Positions 45,306-57,840 of a DNA stretch of 64,000 nt are shown piece after piece (within the stretch, counting starts at the first letter, position 1; the number at the start of each line of letters is the position of its first letter). The notes under the pieces were generated by a model. It saw only the letters and a program-made list of their open reading frames with translations, was not told the DNA's origin and made no database searches. This DNA comes from Cryptomeria japonica (lineage: Eukaryota > Streptophyta > Pinopsida > Cupressales > Cupressaceae). The stretch spans positions 137,708,897 through 137,772,896 of the forward strand of contig NC_081407.1 in the NCBI RefSeq assembly GCF_030272615.1, read 5' to 3'. Both the position numbers and the translations under genes were made by a program.

Positions 45306-46625
45306 TGGAGAATATAATTCAAAAGGCATTATTTTTATTTTTATTTTCCCACTCCCAATTACGTCACATGTTGTAGGAGGAATTAGAAGCTTCTAGAGGA
45401 ATCTTCAATGCCTTGCATGTAACTCCCCTACTAGGTTTTTAATCAATTTGCATGAGTCCAATATTGGAAAAGAATCTCATTCTTAATTAATTTCTCTAGA
45501 TAGTGGAATTAAGGGATTTTTCCTATATATTGTATGCAAGTTTTCAAAAAAGGGAGTTGATTATGTTTTGAAGAAATTTCCCAAGTTTTAGTAGTAGGAT
45601 CTTCTTTGGTAGTCTCATTTTTCATTGTAGGATTGTTAAGTTGTTCTTGAAGATTTCTCTGAAGTTGCAAGGAAGGATCTAAAAAGGATAGCTAGAGGAT
45701 TGGAGAGGATTCAACATCGAGCTTCAATAAGCCAGGTTCTCTTCTTTTTTCATCTCTCATTTACATATGAGAAATTTGTATTATAAAAAATATAGCTTCT
45801 AGATCTTCCTTTATAAAAGATTTTTATTTAGGTTGTAAATCTTTCTTTATTTAGGGATAAACATTGATAAATGTACTTTTCATATAATGCATGTAAAAGA
45901 TAGCTTTATTTATTTAATTTTCAGATCTTGCTTTTGCTTTTAAAAAAAAGATTTTTTTTTTTAGATCTGTACAAAAATCACATTTCCCCTTATTTAAAAT
46001 TCTTTTTTTGAGATTAAAAATCTTCTCTGTGTGATTAAATGATAACCATTTGTGTATGAATCTTGTCCTTGTTATTCTTCTCTTAAATTCATTACTGGAT
46101 TGGGAATTTAAATGTAAATCCTTTCTTACATTAAATCTTACTTCCCTGTAAAAAAATCTCGCTTCTGTGTGAATACAAGTTGATATTCTGGATATGAAGT
46201 TATTTAAATATATTTTTTTTCCTTGTGAGTAAAAACCCATCTCTCTCTCTCTCTTTGAATGTAGATTGAATCATAAATCTTAATTCCTTATGAGCAGTCT
46301 TACTTCTCTGTGAAGTCTGATAATAAAATATAAACCTCATTGTATCCATTACTCTCTGTGAAAAAATGAAGTATAAATCTCTCTGTGAATATTAGTTCTG
46401 TACATTGCTGAAACAATTTAGTTCTCTGTGTTATTCATCCCTGTGAATAAATTCTTATTCTCATTTGTTTTACATTAATATTTCTATTACACATATATCT
46501 GTTTATATATTTCTCTCTATGTTTAGATAAATTGAAAATGAAAACTATATATATATAAAGTATTTATATTATCGTTAAAATTTATGCCAAACAAATTTAT
46601 ATGTGAAACAATGCAAAAACCGTAG
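45306..46625. other. Non-coding; TATA-like site and CTCTGTGAA words
   Basis: TCCTATATATTGTATGC (45521-45537) is TATA-like. From about 46015 to 46450 the word TCTCTGTGAA or close variants recurs about eight times on the plus strand, at irregular spacing of 20-70 bp. A (CT)n run lies at 46231-46252. No gene on either strand; the minus-strand frame at 45914-46240 has no motif. Confidence 0.45.
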
Positions 46626-46629
46626 ATTA

Positions 46630-46860
46630 AACTCCGCATGGAATGATGTGCCGACGCAGGGGGAGTGGGCGGAGTTATTATCGCCATAGGCGAGTGGTAC
46701 CCTTCACTAACCTGCGGTCACTGTTATGACAGTGGCCGCAGGGTAGTGGAGGGGACCACGACGATCCCCTCATCACTGCGGGCCTGTACCCGCAGGTCTG
46801 CAGTGGTGATGGGACCCATGGGCCCCCTCTCCCACTTGCCTATTAAAAGCCACAACATAA
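46630..46860. other. GC-rich block with two strong hairpins
   Basis: 46711-46742 folds with 14-bp arms (CCTGCGGTCACTGT and its complement, one G:T pair) around a TATG loop. 46776-46795 folds with perfect 7-bp arms (CTGCGGG/CCCGCAG) around six bases. The block ends in GGGACCCATGGGCCCCC and contrasts sharply with the A+T-rich DNA on both sides. It may be the structured leader of an unidentified element. Confidence 0.6.
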
Positions 46861-48424
46861 ATTCTATTTTTTTTTGTTTGGCAAATGAATTTGTTAAATT
46901 CTTTTTGTATATATATTTATTTACTTAGTTTAAATAAAATCAACTTAGGTAGATTTATAATTAAATTATCTTTAGTAAATTTAGTAAATTTTATAATAGT
47001 AAAATTAAATTATAATTAGATCTTTCAATCTATTTAAGATTCATTGGGCCACTTAGTTGGCACTTTGGATTCATCAAAAATAATTAATTCATGATTGAAC
47101 CAAAAATTGTCAAATGTGTAAACTAATTGCTATTTTTGGAACCTATGACTACAATTAATTATTCCCGTGGTAGGAATAATACATTGCTTAATCTTGCACG
47201 CAAGTTACACTATTCTTGTATCATGCAAATTACTTATACATTAATTGCATTTATTGACGTTTTCATCTCCATGCAAGTTACACGTTTTTAATTATCAATA
47301 TGCGAGTTTCGTAATTGTCATTATTGTGTAGGTTAGATTTCAAGTTTGAAATATTAATTGTAGAAGGATGGTATTTTTTTTATCAAGTGGTACATGAATA
47401 CCATCGAGGTAGTTATTTCAATTAATTAAACTTTGCAATGTCTAAATTACGCACATTCATTTCATAATTGTTTTTAAGAAGGATGTTTTTCATAGCTCCT
47501 TAGTTAGAAAACTAAATAAAGGAAGTCGGAAAACCAAAACCTAGCAGCGTTCGATATATACAATGCCTCTGGGTCATGCTTATGGGTAATGTTGTCATGT
47601 TGAACTACTGCACTTAATGCCTAATAAAGGTGCATCAATGACCTTTGTGGCATCATCTCTATAAATCATCGGGGAGTAATAAGGGACACTGGGCGGGTAA
47701 TCCCCCTTGGATCAATAATCTAATAAGATAATCCTTAAATGATTTTTACATCCATTGAGTTAAACCATAGTAAACCCCCTTTAGGGTTGATTAAGTGAAA
47801 TGCTTTTATGAAATTGATTTAATCTTGAAGAGTTGTTGATGATTGACAATTGGGTCAAGGGTGACGCTTATGATAGGTATTAGAATCTAGTTGTTTAGGC
47901 CACAAGCAATAGGCCATCTTGAGCCCTTTGCTTAAGTGCTACCACCGTGGGTAGCAACCGCAGAGAAACTGTCTGGGACATTGACCCTAGAAAGGGTTGC
48001 GTACCCACTAATTAGTTTACATCAAACCATAGAGTAGAAAATAGAACTACATACTTTACACCTTGATCCCATGCCAAAATGGGTATGTAGGCAGTCTTGG
48101 GACGGAGTTCTCCCTAGTACTCAGGCGTTCGTGGATGGGGTCTAGGTTTGGTAAGAAGAAGGATTGAGTAGAATCCTAATTTGAAAGATAAGTATAATAA
48201 AAAGGGAAAGGTAATTCAATGCATACTCAGAAGGAATCCCATATGAATTCGCTTGACTTCCCGAGGCATTAAGCCAAATTCTGAGGCGGAATTCAAGTTT
48301 GTATTATGTTATTTTAATTTCTCCTAAGGATGGCGACCTTGATGCACTCCTATTAGAAGAGTGTATTACTTAGTGAGTGACTCAGGACCTGAATGGTCCC
48401 GATGAGTCTAAGTCTCTGGCTAGA
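46861..48424. other. Non-coding; retroelement leader-like; no gene seen
   Basis: 46870-47450 is very A+T-rich. 47640-48330 is of mixed composition; GGGTATGTAGGCAG (48080-48093) is a word I know from the LTR-leader regions of plant retroelements. No ORF of interest. Confidence 0.4.
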
Positions 48425-48600
48425 GCACCTCCTATCCCAATGGGATAGATGCCTACCCGGTATGGGTAGATGCCTATCTCCTATTGGATAGATGAAACCT
48501 CCTACTCCTTATGGACAGATGCCTAACCTGTATGGTTAGATGCTCATCTCAGATGGATGAATGCCTAATCCTAATGGATGGATGCCCAGAGTATGCGATT
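48425..48600 (+). repeat. Degenerate tandem repeat, about 30-bp unit, five to six copies
   Basis: ATGGGATAGATGCCTA, ATGGGTAGATGCCTA, TTGGATAGATG, ATGGACAGATGCCTAA, ATGGTTAGATGC and ATGGATGGATGCCC follow each other, linked by short C/T-rich pieces. Confidence 0.8.
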
Positions 48601-48699
48601 GAATCAAACACAAATGATTCAAGTAAACAAAAAAAAAAGTGGTCAAATTTTTTTGGGTTAAGTAAAGTGGGTTATTACATCAAAGCTCCCCTATTCTCC

Positions 48700-51560
48700 A
48701 CTATGGTTTGATTCTTTTGATTCTCGAACATGCCAAATCCCTTAAGATTAAGACCCTACACTCGATCTCTAGAAATAAAAATATTCACTATGCCCAAAAT
48801 GTTCATTGGCACTACACAAATGAGTCATCAGAGTCTGAAACCTCTGATGTAGATGCTTTCCACCTGGGAACCCGTAAAAATAAATCTTCTTCTAAGGGTA
48901 ATTTGTTCCTAAAAAGGATGTGTCTGATAAGGATGATTTTGACTATCTGCCCTCAAATGAGTTTGTTATGTATTCCTGTACAGCTTGGGCTCTGCTAAAA
49001 AGGGTAAAGCCCCAAGTCCTCCTACTTTGGAAGGCAATAATAGTATTTTTGAGTTGGGCTCTGCCTCTGGCATGAAAAGAACCCCCACCCCCCACCCCTC
49101 CTCTCCTCCCTTAGAGAATCCTCAAGGAATTAAAATGCCCAAGATCAAAGTGACTAAAAATAACACTGGGATTGTGGGGGATCAACAAAATCTACATTTT
49201 CATATTGAAATCCCTGTCAAGTAGGACAAGGTTGTTGGCATATGTGCAGAGTATGTTCACATGATGATATTGTGTTGTCATTAATGTCAATATGCTGAAG
49301 AGAGAACCAGTAATATACTGAAGAGTGAACTGGTAATAGGTTGAAGAGTGAACCGATTTCTTGAAGTTAAGCAACTGGCAAAGTGAACTAGTACAATGTT
49401 GTGAACCAGTATATGTGCAAAAGGTGAAGTGGTATGTTTGTCCAAAGTGAACTAGTATGATGAAATGTGAACCAATATATGGAATGTTTTCTATCAAGGT
49501 TTAATATGGTATGACTACTGGTTGGTAGTCCCAGCCTCGGGGTTTCCGATTGAAGTGTTTTGAGCCTGTGTGATTCAACCGATGGCATTGTGTGATGAAG
49601 TTAGAATTGTAATGGAGATCAAATCATGTTGCCACATCAGCCTCGTGCATGTGAAGGATCTTGCATGAAGGAGATTGATCATATCTACCTCAGGAATGTG
49701 CGAAGTCCCTACAAACGGTGAAGAATGCATGATGGGTTATCGCCTCCAAGAAATGGTGAAGAATGAACGATGGATAATGTCTTGAGATCTGTTCAAGACC
49801 GTTGTATTCAAATGCAAAGTGTTCAATGGTCAGGATTGAACCGACTGAATTGATCAACCTAAATGTTTAGGGTTTAGGGTTTATGCTACTGACCTATCTA
49901 TTTCCTCTAAGGTTGATGTTGTGTTTCATGTTGAGGTTGTTGGAAAATGTTGTGTGTATCTAAGTGCAGAGATACGTGATTCTTGCCAGATCAAATAAGA
50001 GAATTGATACCTACAAAGTGTGTGTGCAGAAGGAAGGAACTAAAAAGGATTTACATTGGCATTGAGTGCTATTACCAGATCATTGTAATACCTGTTGATC
50101 TCTAATCACTTCAACAGTTGGAAAATCCCTTAACAGGGTAGCTTTAACCAACTTGCTGTAAATCCTTTAACAGGGTGACTCAAAGCCATTGAGTTCATAA
50201 AATCCTCTAACAAGGTAACCTTTAATAGGGTTAACCCTTAACCGGGTATTCTAGCCATCCCTTAACCAGGCGATCCCTAACAGGATCGGTTCCTAATAGA
50301 ACCTATTGTAATAGTCTTTAACCGGACTAGGCTCCTAACAGAGAGGAATTCTAAAGAGTTCAAAAACAACTTGTGGGTATTCATCCCCACCGTGGTTTTT
50401 CCCAGTTGGGTTTACACGTGAAAAATATGCGTGTCATGTGTGATGCCTCTTTCTCGTGATGTTTTGTTATTTCCTGATTAGTGGTGAATCATGTTGCTCT
50501 AGTAAATTATTGTATCCCTAATGATAGGTTATCTATTTATGCATAAGGATGAAGTGAAAATGAGGGAGTAGATTGTATGGAAAGCTAAGTGTTGCCAGTT
50601 TATGTCTTTCACAGTCTCATTATGTTTAACCGGTAATAATCTGGTTTAGATCGATATTAGTGTTTGTTTGTCAAGTGCATTGTTTGCAGTCAAACCGGTT
50701 TAGGAAAAGTTTTTGTGTTTGTACTGATTCACCCCCCCCCTCTAAGTACCAGTTTAGTACTCATTGTTTATCATTAAGTTATCAAAGGCAACCCATGTGG
50801 GTAAATATACAGGTTCCTCTGTGGTGGATTCTAGGGCTGGAGAAGTAGTGGTGAAAGGGGCTATGGAAGGCCAAACTAGTTTTTTTAATTGGGCGGTTGT
50901 AGAGATCTCTGGTTTGAAAAGAAGGATCAATTACCTTACTATTGGACATAATTCCTCCCCTTCTTTGGACAACATGAACAACTTGCTTGAGCTCAGTTGG
51001 AAATTGATGACATATGTCAAAGCCATGAAGAATGATCATGGAGAAAAAATAATGAACTTGGAGGTGGCTATGGATAGGCTTGATGAGAAACTGAGAGCAT
51101 TAATTGTAGTGAACAAAATTGCCATGACCAATAGCACGAAAGGCCTTTAGAGAATAAAGGAAAAGGATCAGTCTCTTAATTTTTCTCCTTCGGATACTCA
51201 TGCATCCCCCCTCAATCTCGGTCTGTGGAAAAGGCAAGGTAAAGGAGCTCATCCAAGAAGGCGAGACCCAAACTAGTCAAGGACCTTCAGCTCGCACCTG
51301 AAGCAGGGATAAAGGATAGCAGGTTAAAGCCACTGATATGGACCTGAGTTAGTTGATATCAATAGGTATTTTATTGAGAAAAATGTTAAGACTGTTCAAA
51401 TGCTGAACGAAATTATTTTTAATCTCTAGGTTTTTAGATCCTATTTTCTGTTGTTTATGTTGCTATAGGCTTGTTGTGGCTTCGCTTTTGGTTTGTCTTT
51501 AAAGACTGTTTCCTTTTGTAGGGTTTTGGGTCTTTATAAAACCTGTTTTACACTCATTAA
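48700..51560 (+). pseudogene. Non-LTR-like ORF1 remnant, interrupted by a solo LTR
   Basis: The frame at 48985-49224 (SAKKGKAPSPPTLEGNNSIF ... NPQGIKMPKIKVTKN) continues after removal of 49233-50784 and one target copy into 50785-51150. That part holds DKATHVGKYTGSSVVDSR, FNWAVVEISGLKRRINYL and LEVAMDRLDEKLRALIVV, the latter a likely coiled coil. The part before 48985 is frame-shifted. A stop near 51148 is followed by about 400 bp with GGTCTTTATAAAACCTG and a final A run (51559-51567), so the unit looks retroposed. Pro-rich then coiled-coil order is reminiscent of LINE ORF1, but no RNA-binding motif proves it. Confidence 0.5.
49233..50784 (+). mobile_element. Solo LTR related to the second Copia-type element
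   Basis: It starts TGTTGGCATATG and ends ATTAAGTTATCA. Its second half shares phrases with the LTRs at 33018 and 39439: CTCTAACAAGG, CCTAACAGGATC, TCCTAACAGAGA, GTGGTTTTTCCCA, TTGGGTTT, GATTCACCC. The flanks AAGGT (49228-49232) and AAGGC (50785-50789) match at four of five bases. There is no PBS, gene or second LTR, so recombination between two LTRs probably removed the rest. Length is about 1552 bp. Confidence 0.78.
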
Positions 51561-51567
51561 AAAAAAA

Positions 51568-52065
51568 GTGAAAAATGTGAGTGGGCCCATACAGATAAAC
51601 ACTTAGAATTAGGTGTTATTTAATTTTAAATTAGATGTTATTTAAATTTGTAATTGGATATTTTTAAAATTTATATTGTTGGTCCAGTGAATTACTATTG
51701 GTGCAAAGATCATTATGTATCATGCAATACTTTGAAATGACCACTTTTTTACCTTTTTGTGCATAACAAATTCCACATCATGCATCATTACTACCCAAAA
51801 GCCAGAACCTTAGTTATAAGCAGTTAAGTCGCATACGAAGATAACAAAAAAAATCATTGAAATCTGATATATGTTTAAGAATTCTAGATACGCGAATTTA
51901 GCTATATCCACTAATGATATGCTTCCCTTAGAAAAAGAGTTTTTGTACTTTGTACTAAGTTGCTGCTGAATTTGAGAGGCACTCTGCCCAGCTTTATAGT
52001 ACAGGGCATGTGCACAAAGATGGTGGTTAGAAAAGTGGACACCACCCAAAATTTTTTTGGAAAAG
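51568..52065. other. A+T-rich spacer left of the DNA transposon; no gene seen
   Basis: Short frames only, no motif. The TTATTTAA/TTAAAT words at 51620-51680 are simple. Confidence 0.5.
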
Positions 52066-52068
52066 AAA

Positions 52069-52340
52069 GCAGTGCGTACGTGGTTTTAAAATTTAAAATT
52101 CCCGCGTACACGATTAGGTTTGTTCTTCCCGAGCCTAGAAAAGGTAGCACGTACGTGCTGCTTTTAGGAAAATGAGCGCGCACCCGCTACTCTTAGGAAA
52201 TTGAGCGCGTACGTGTTGCTCATAGGAAAAAGAGCGTGTACGCTCTAATAATCCAAATAAAACTGCGTACACGGTGCCTGGTAAAAAAATTAAAAAAAAA
52301 AAAAAACTAGGTCTCATTTACCCATGAATAGCGCGTTTTT
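52069..52340. repeat. Left subterminal repeat cluster (GCGTACG words)
   Basis: Words: GTGCGTACGTGG, CGCGTACACG, GCACGTACGTGCTGC, GCGCGCACCCGCTAC, GCGCGTACGTGTTGC, GCGTGTACGCTC, GCGTACACGGTGCC, GCGCG. Spacing is about 25-35 bp. Such arrays bind transposase in other transposon families. Here that is an inference. Confidence 0.75.
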
Positions 52341-52406
52341 AACTTCATTTTTTCCCCATTTCCTCTCCTAATCCACGAACGGGGTGCTAGATTTGTCCTC
52401 CAAGGT

Positions 52407-55020
52407 ATGGATCAAGGTTAGTTTTTGTTTATTTTTGTCTTTCTTTCCAGTTTATGCAATTTGTTTTACATTTTGAATTTAATTTCATTAATTTTGATTA
52501 GGTTTTTTCATTTTTTGTTTCAAAAACCAGATTCTTCTAATCCAGAACAAGAACAACCAAATGCAGCTCCTAAAAACCCACAAGAACAACCAAATGCACC
52601 TCCTGAAAAACACACAAGAACAACCCCCAATTCCTCCTTTTGACTGCACACTTGAAACACAGGAAGAATTAATTAATCAGTTAGGACAAAATACGTCTAA
52701 AATCAATAGACTGATTGTTAAATTGAAAACTTCTGAACTTGACCATCATCAATCCCTCGCCTCTAGCCTAGAAACATTAGCTAGTGGTGCCATAGCTGTT
52801 TCCATAGAAATTACCAAATGGGGAAGCTTTAGGGATAGGTGTCATCAATTCTATGCCAATGGGCTATCATACGATGGAGTAAAAAACAAAAATATTACTA
52901 AACAACAAATATGTGCCCTTTTTGTTGATCCCAAAACTGGTCAGTCATTACCTCTTAATGCAAAGAGGTTTCCCATACATCGGTGTATCAATGTGCAAAT
53001 GAAGAATCTTTTTTGGCAGAGGTGGTGGATGGTCTTTGATGATCCACCTTGTAATAATTATGAGGTGCCATTATATTTTTTGAGAAAAATATATTGTGAG
53101 TTTGTGCTCAATGTGCGGCCAAACTATTTTGACATGAGAGAGTTTCATGGTAGAGGTGGTGGCTCTACCCAAGATAGACTTGGAGCCTGTAGGTGATTAG
53201 CCGTAGAGAGTCGTTGCCCCCTAGCACCCAAACCCAAGGTGCATCATGCTGTCCCATTAGAGCTGAAAGAGTCGATGGAGCTATAGACTCTTCAAGCGGC
53301 CACAACATTGACTGATGCCATCATCCAACATGGGACATCATTAGCACACCCTATTGTATTGGATGATGAGCCATTAGAGGGCAACAAAGAGCCCATCAAG
53401 CATATGTGTGTCAGTTGCTCGGGGATAGATGATGCAGCCGGTGCAGATGTATCCTCATATCATCTGTGCATGATTTGCAGTTGTAGATGTTAGGCTCACA
53501 CGGTTGAGGATGTTGCGTTGACAGATGAGTTGATGGACATGGTGTATGCCCATGAGCCAAAGACACAGGTGTGTTGATTTGAATTCATAACATTTTATTT
53601 ATCAGTCACTTTAAATTTGTAATTACATAAATGAATTTTCATTTATACATCGATTTAAATTGAGACAAATAATATGCATTTCAGGATGCAGCAGTGGTAT
53701 CCCATACACCTCCCCCACTTACTATAGCTGCAACTTCGATGCCTGAGGTATAAATGTTGTAACATGTTAAAATAGAATAGTACACTTTGAATTCAAAAAA
53801 ATACAAAATATACTAACTATCTTTAATGCTTGGTCCAATTTCTGGTTTGTAGGTGTTGATAGGGGATGAAATGTCCCAGATTGATGACATCACGCTCTCA
53901 ACAATCGATTTTGGCCTACAAGGCTATATGGTATCATATTTTGTACAACTCTTTTTATGTATTGTTTTGATGGAATATGCAAGTCATTTCATTTTAGATT
54001 TTTAAAATTATGTTTGATTTATTATCTGTACTAATATCTCATGTTAATTTTGTTTTTTTAGGGTACCCCCTCCGCGTCTAGGGCTCGTCCTAAGAAAAAG
54101 AATTCCTTGAAGACGCCAAAACATGGGAAGAAGGTAATTGAACACATTTTTAGTTGTACACTTGTTTGAAAATGTTGAAATCAAGTATTAGTTGGGATTT
54201 GTAGATTGATTAGTGTTTTTTGTCTATTTTACATGTATAGCGGCCATTGAGCTTTTTTGGATTTGTTGAATGCACCTGATTTGCTCGCGGATCAAGAGAG
54301 GGCAGAGGTATGTATCTCTACTTTATTTTCTTGATTTCATAATTATATGCACGCATACATGTGAACTTGTGATATATTATAATCTTATAATTTTTTCATA
54401 TAGGAAATATCCATACCTATTTCGTCAATGGTGAACCCTCCTCCTTGCACTGGAGAAGCATCTTAGGATCCGGTACACTTTTGTTTGGTATGTAAAATTA
54501 ATTGTTTTTAACCTTCAATACTTATCATTATATTAATTGTATTTAATCTTTGAATTTTTTTGGATAGGTAATGGTGATAGTTTCTGCATCGATGGTGAGC
54601 CATCCTCAATCCATTGGAGAAGCATCTCAGGCACAGGTATGCCATTGTTCTCTATATTATAGCTTTTAAGTGTTTTTGATATATTTATGTTAGTACATTG
54701 TATTAATTATACATTTAATCTACAATAGACCCCTTCGCAGTACGGCCATAACGTGGATCCATTTAAGTATGTCTTCAAGAAAACTCCTAAGTGTGACAAG
54801 GAGAGGAGAGCGAAGACATTAGCTCCTAGATCAGCCGATGAGGTAATTTACATTTCAATTGCAAAGGATTTAAAGTTAAATGCATAGTTATGTTGTTAAT
54901 TGTGAACTATTTTCTACAAAAGAATTCTAACTTGGCTTTTGAATTGTGGTTTTGCAGCCAACTACAAAGCCGCGTACTGCATCGAAGAGGCTTGATTTTG
55001 ATGATCCACCACAAGTTTAG
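52407..55020 (+). pseudogene. Ten-exon gene of unknown function in the DNA transposon, lightly broken
   Basis: Exons: 52407-52416, 52531-53568, 53685-53747, 53853-53930, 54062-54133, 54241-54307, 54404-54472, 54568-54636, 54729-54842, 54958-55020, each bounded by AG and GT. Exons 3-5 and 7-10 are multiples of three and in phase, which makes the model strong. The protein would be about 545 residues, MDQDSSNPEQEQ... to LDFDDPPQV. The main exon has helical ETQEELINQLGQNTSKINRL, a conserved-looking core (GSFRDRCHQFYANGLSYDGV, FWQRWWMVFDDP) and a Cys-rich end (CVSC ... HLCMICSC). The tail is Lys-rich. Defects: a frameshift near 52610, stops near 53194, 53284 and 53491, one extra base in exon 6, and a stop in exon 7. 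Exons 7 and 8 are both 69 bp and similar, a tandem exon duplication. I do not recognise the family. It is presumably a helper protein of the transposon. Confidence 0.75.
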
Positions 55021-55530
55021 GATCATGTAGTGTTAGTTTTGGTCATAGTATGACCAATACATGTAGATATATTCTACATTTTTATTGTATATCGATTTGG
55101 ACATGGCATATGCCACATTTTTGTAATACTTGTATTGACTTGGCAGACATGCCTTTATATATATATATATATATATCGATATTTGATCCAATAAATGTGT
55201 AATGAGTTCATTATTTTGTATTCGTTGTATTTTGTGGTTGTCTTTTTATAAATTTAAATGAATATTTGCATATGCAATCAATAATATGAATATAAACAAC
55301 AAAAATATATGATATAAAACATTGCAATCATGGAATATGATTTGATAAAATTTCTAAAATGTTGAATTAACCCTACAAAACTCCTTGTATTCAGTTCATT
55401 ATTGTGTATTCGCTGTATTTGGTGGCTACCCTATTATAAATTTAAATGAATATTTGCATATGTAATCAACAATATGAATATAAACAACAAAAATCGACAA
55501 TATGAATATAAACAACAATGTGTTTGGTGC
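55021..55530. other. A+T-rich 3' region; no gene
   Basis: (AT)n at 55161-55176. A block near 55200-55330 recurs, changed, near 55385-55510 (TTTAAATGAATATTTGCATA, ATCAACAATATGAATATAAA). No ORF. Confidence 0.6.
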
Positions 55531-55534
55531 GAGA

Positions 55535-57840
55535 GCACCCTCACGCTCGCAATGGTCAAATTTTGTTCGTTGTGTGCACAAACCGACGTCGCGAGCATGT
55601 CTAGGTGGGCATGTTTACGCTAGGCATGCCCCTATCGCATATCCCAAAGCGTCAGAACGTCAAGAGTCATACAATACCGGTGCGATCTCTCAAGTGCCCT
55701 GAGTCCAAAAAATTGTCAAAATTTGTCGGACTGTTTATTCAAATCCAGGACACATATGGTCAATTTGTTTGATCCCATGGGGTCGTGTGAGGCTCCTCTA
55801 CAATGGCCTATCTCAGTTTTTGACAACTCGGAGCCATTTTCGATTAGGAGCATTTTTTCGCCTGCTGCAAAAGTCATCAGTTGCATGCAATGAAAAGTTG
55901 CAAGATTGGCTAGAATTGATTCGGTTCATCGTGTGCACAAACTAATGTTACGAGCGCGTCCAAGTGGGCAAGTTTACACTAGGAATGCCCCTGTCATGCA
56001 TCCCAAAGTGCCGGAACATCAAGAGTCATACCGTACCGGTGCGATCTCTTAAGTGCCCTGAGTCCAAAAAAATGTCAAAATTTGACAGACCGTTTCTTCC
56101 AATCCAGGACACATATGGTTGATCTATTTGATCCCATGGGGTCACATGAGGATCCTCTATAGTAACCTATCTCTATTTTGATGACTCGGAGCCATTTTTG
56201 ATTAGTAGCATTTTTTCGCTTGCTCCAAAAGTCGTCAGTTGCATGCAATGAAAAGTTGCAAGAGTGGCTAGAATTGATTCAGTTCATCGTGTGCACAAAC
56301 CAACGTTGTAAGCATGTTTGGGTGGGTAGGTTTATGATAGGCATGCCCCTGTCATGCATCCCAAAGCGCCAAAATGTCGAGAGTCATACCCTACCAGTGC
56401 GATCTCTCAAGTGCCCTGAGTCCAAAAAATTGTCAAAACTTGATGGACTGTTTCTTCCAATCCAGGATAGATATGGTCAATCTGTTTGATCCCCTGGGGT
56501 TGGGTGAGGCTCCTCTACAATGTCCTATCTTGGTTTTCGATCACTCAGAGCCATTTTTGATTAGTAGCATTTTTTCGCTTGCTCCAAAAGTCGTCAGTTG
56601 CATGCAATAAAAAGTTGCAAGAGTGGCTAGAATTGATTCGGTTCGTCATGTACATAAACCGACATTGCAAGTGTGTCTAGGTGGGCAGGTTTACACTAGG
56701 CATGCCCCTATCATGCATCCCAAAGCACCAGAACATCGAGAGTCATACCCTACCGTGCGATCTCTCAAGTGCCCTGAGTCCAAACAATTGTCAAAACTTG
56801 ACGGACTGTTTCTTCCAATCTAGGACACATACGGATGATCTGTTTGATCTTATGGGGTCACGTGAGGCTCCTCTAAAATGGCCTATCTTGGTTTTTGACG
56901 ACTCAGAGCCATTTTCGATTAGTAGCATTTTTTCGCCTGCTCCAAAAGTCATCAGTTGCATGTAATGAAAAGTTGCAAGAGTGGCTAGAATTGATTCAGT
57001 TCATCGTGTGCACAAACTGACATTGCGAGCATGTTTGGGTGGGCAGGTTTATGCTAGGCATGCCCCTATCGTGCATCCCAAAGCACCAGAACGTTGAGAG
57101 TCATACCCTACCAGTGCGATCTCTCAAGTGCCCTGAGTCCAAAAAATTGTCAAAACTTGATGGACTATTTCTTCCAATCCAGGACACATACGGTCGATCC
57201 GTTTGATCCCATGGGGTCACATGAGGCTCCTATACAATGGCCTATCTCAATTTTTGATGACTCAGAGCCATTTTCATTTAGTAGCATTTTTTCACCTGCT
57301 CCAAAAATCGTTAGTTACATGCAAGGAAAAGTTGCAAGATTGGCTAGAATTGATTCGGTTCGTCGTATGCACAAACCGACATCACAAGCGTGTTTGAGTG
57401 GGTAGGTTTACGCTAGCCATGCCCCTTTCATGCATCCCAAAGCACCATAATGTCGAGAGTCATACCCTACCGATGCGATCTCTTAAGTGCCTTGAGTCCA
57501 AAAAATTATCAAAACTTGACAGACTATTTTTTCCAATCTAGGACACATACGGTTGATCCGTTTGATCTCGTAGGGTCATGTGAAGCTCCTCTATAATGGC
57601 CTATCTTAGTTTTTGACGAATCAAAGCTATTTTTAATTAGTAGCATTTTTTTGCCTACTCCAAAAACCGTCAGTTGCATGCAATGAAAAGTTGCAAGATT
57701 GGCTAGAATTGATTTAGTTCGTCGTATTCACAAACTAACATCACAAGAATGTCCAGGTGGGTAGGTTTACGCTAGGCATGCCTCTATCATGCATCCCAAA
57801 GCACTAGAACATCAAGAGTGATACCCTACCGAGACAATGT
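55535..57840 (+). repeat. Tandem array, 358-359-bp unit, about 6.4 copies
   Basis: AAAGTTGCAAG recurs at 55894, 56252, 56611, 56969, 57328 and 57687, a strikingly constant spacing of 358-359 bp. Each unit contains TGCACAAACCGAC, GGTTTACGCTAGGCATGCCC, GAGTCATACC, GTGCGATCTCTCAAGTGCC, TTTGATCCCATGGGGTC and TAGTAGCATTTTTTCGC. Open frames across it repeat the same peptides, break in every unit and are not a gene. CG dinucleotides often appear as TG or CA, a sign of methylation decay. Confidence 0.92.

Noticed and set aside
55535-57840. CRISPR-like or protein-coding repeat array
   Set aside because: The 359-bp units follow each other without spacers, and the peptides break in each unit; it is a plain tandem repeat in a plant genome.
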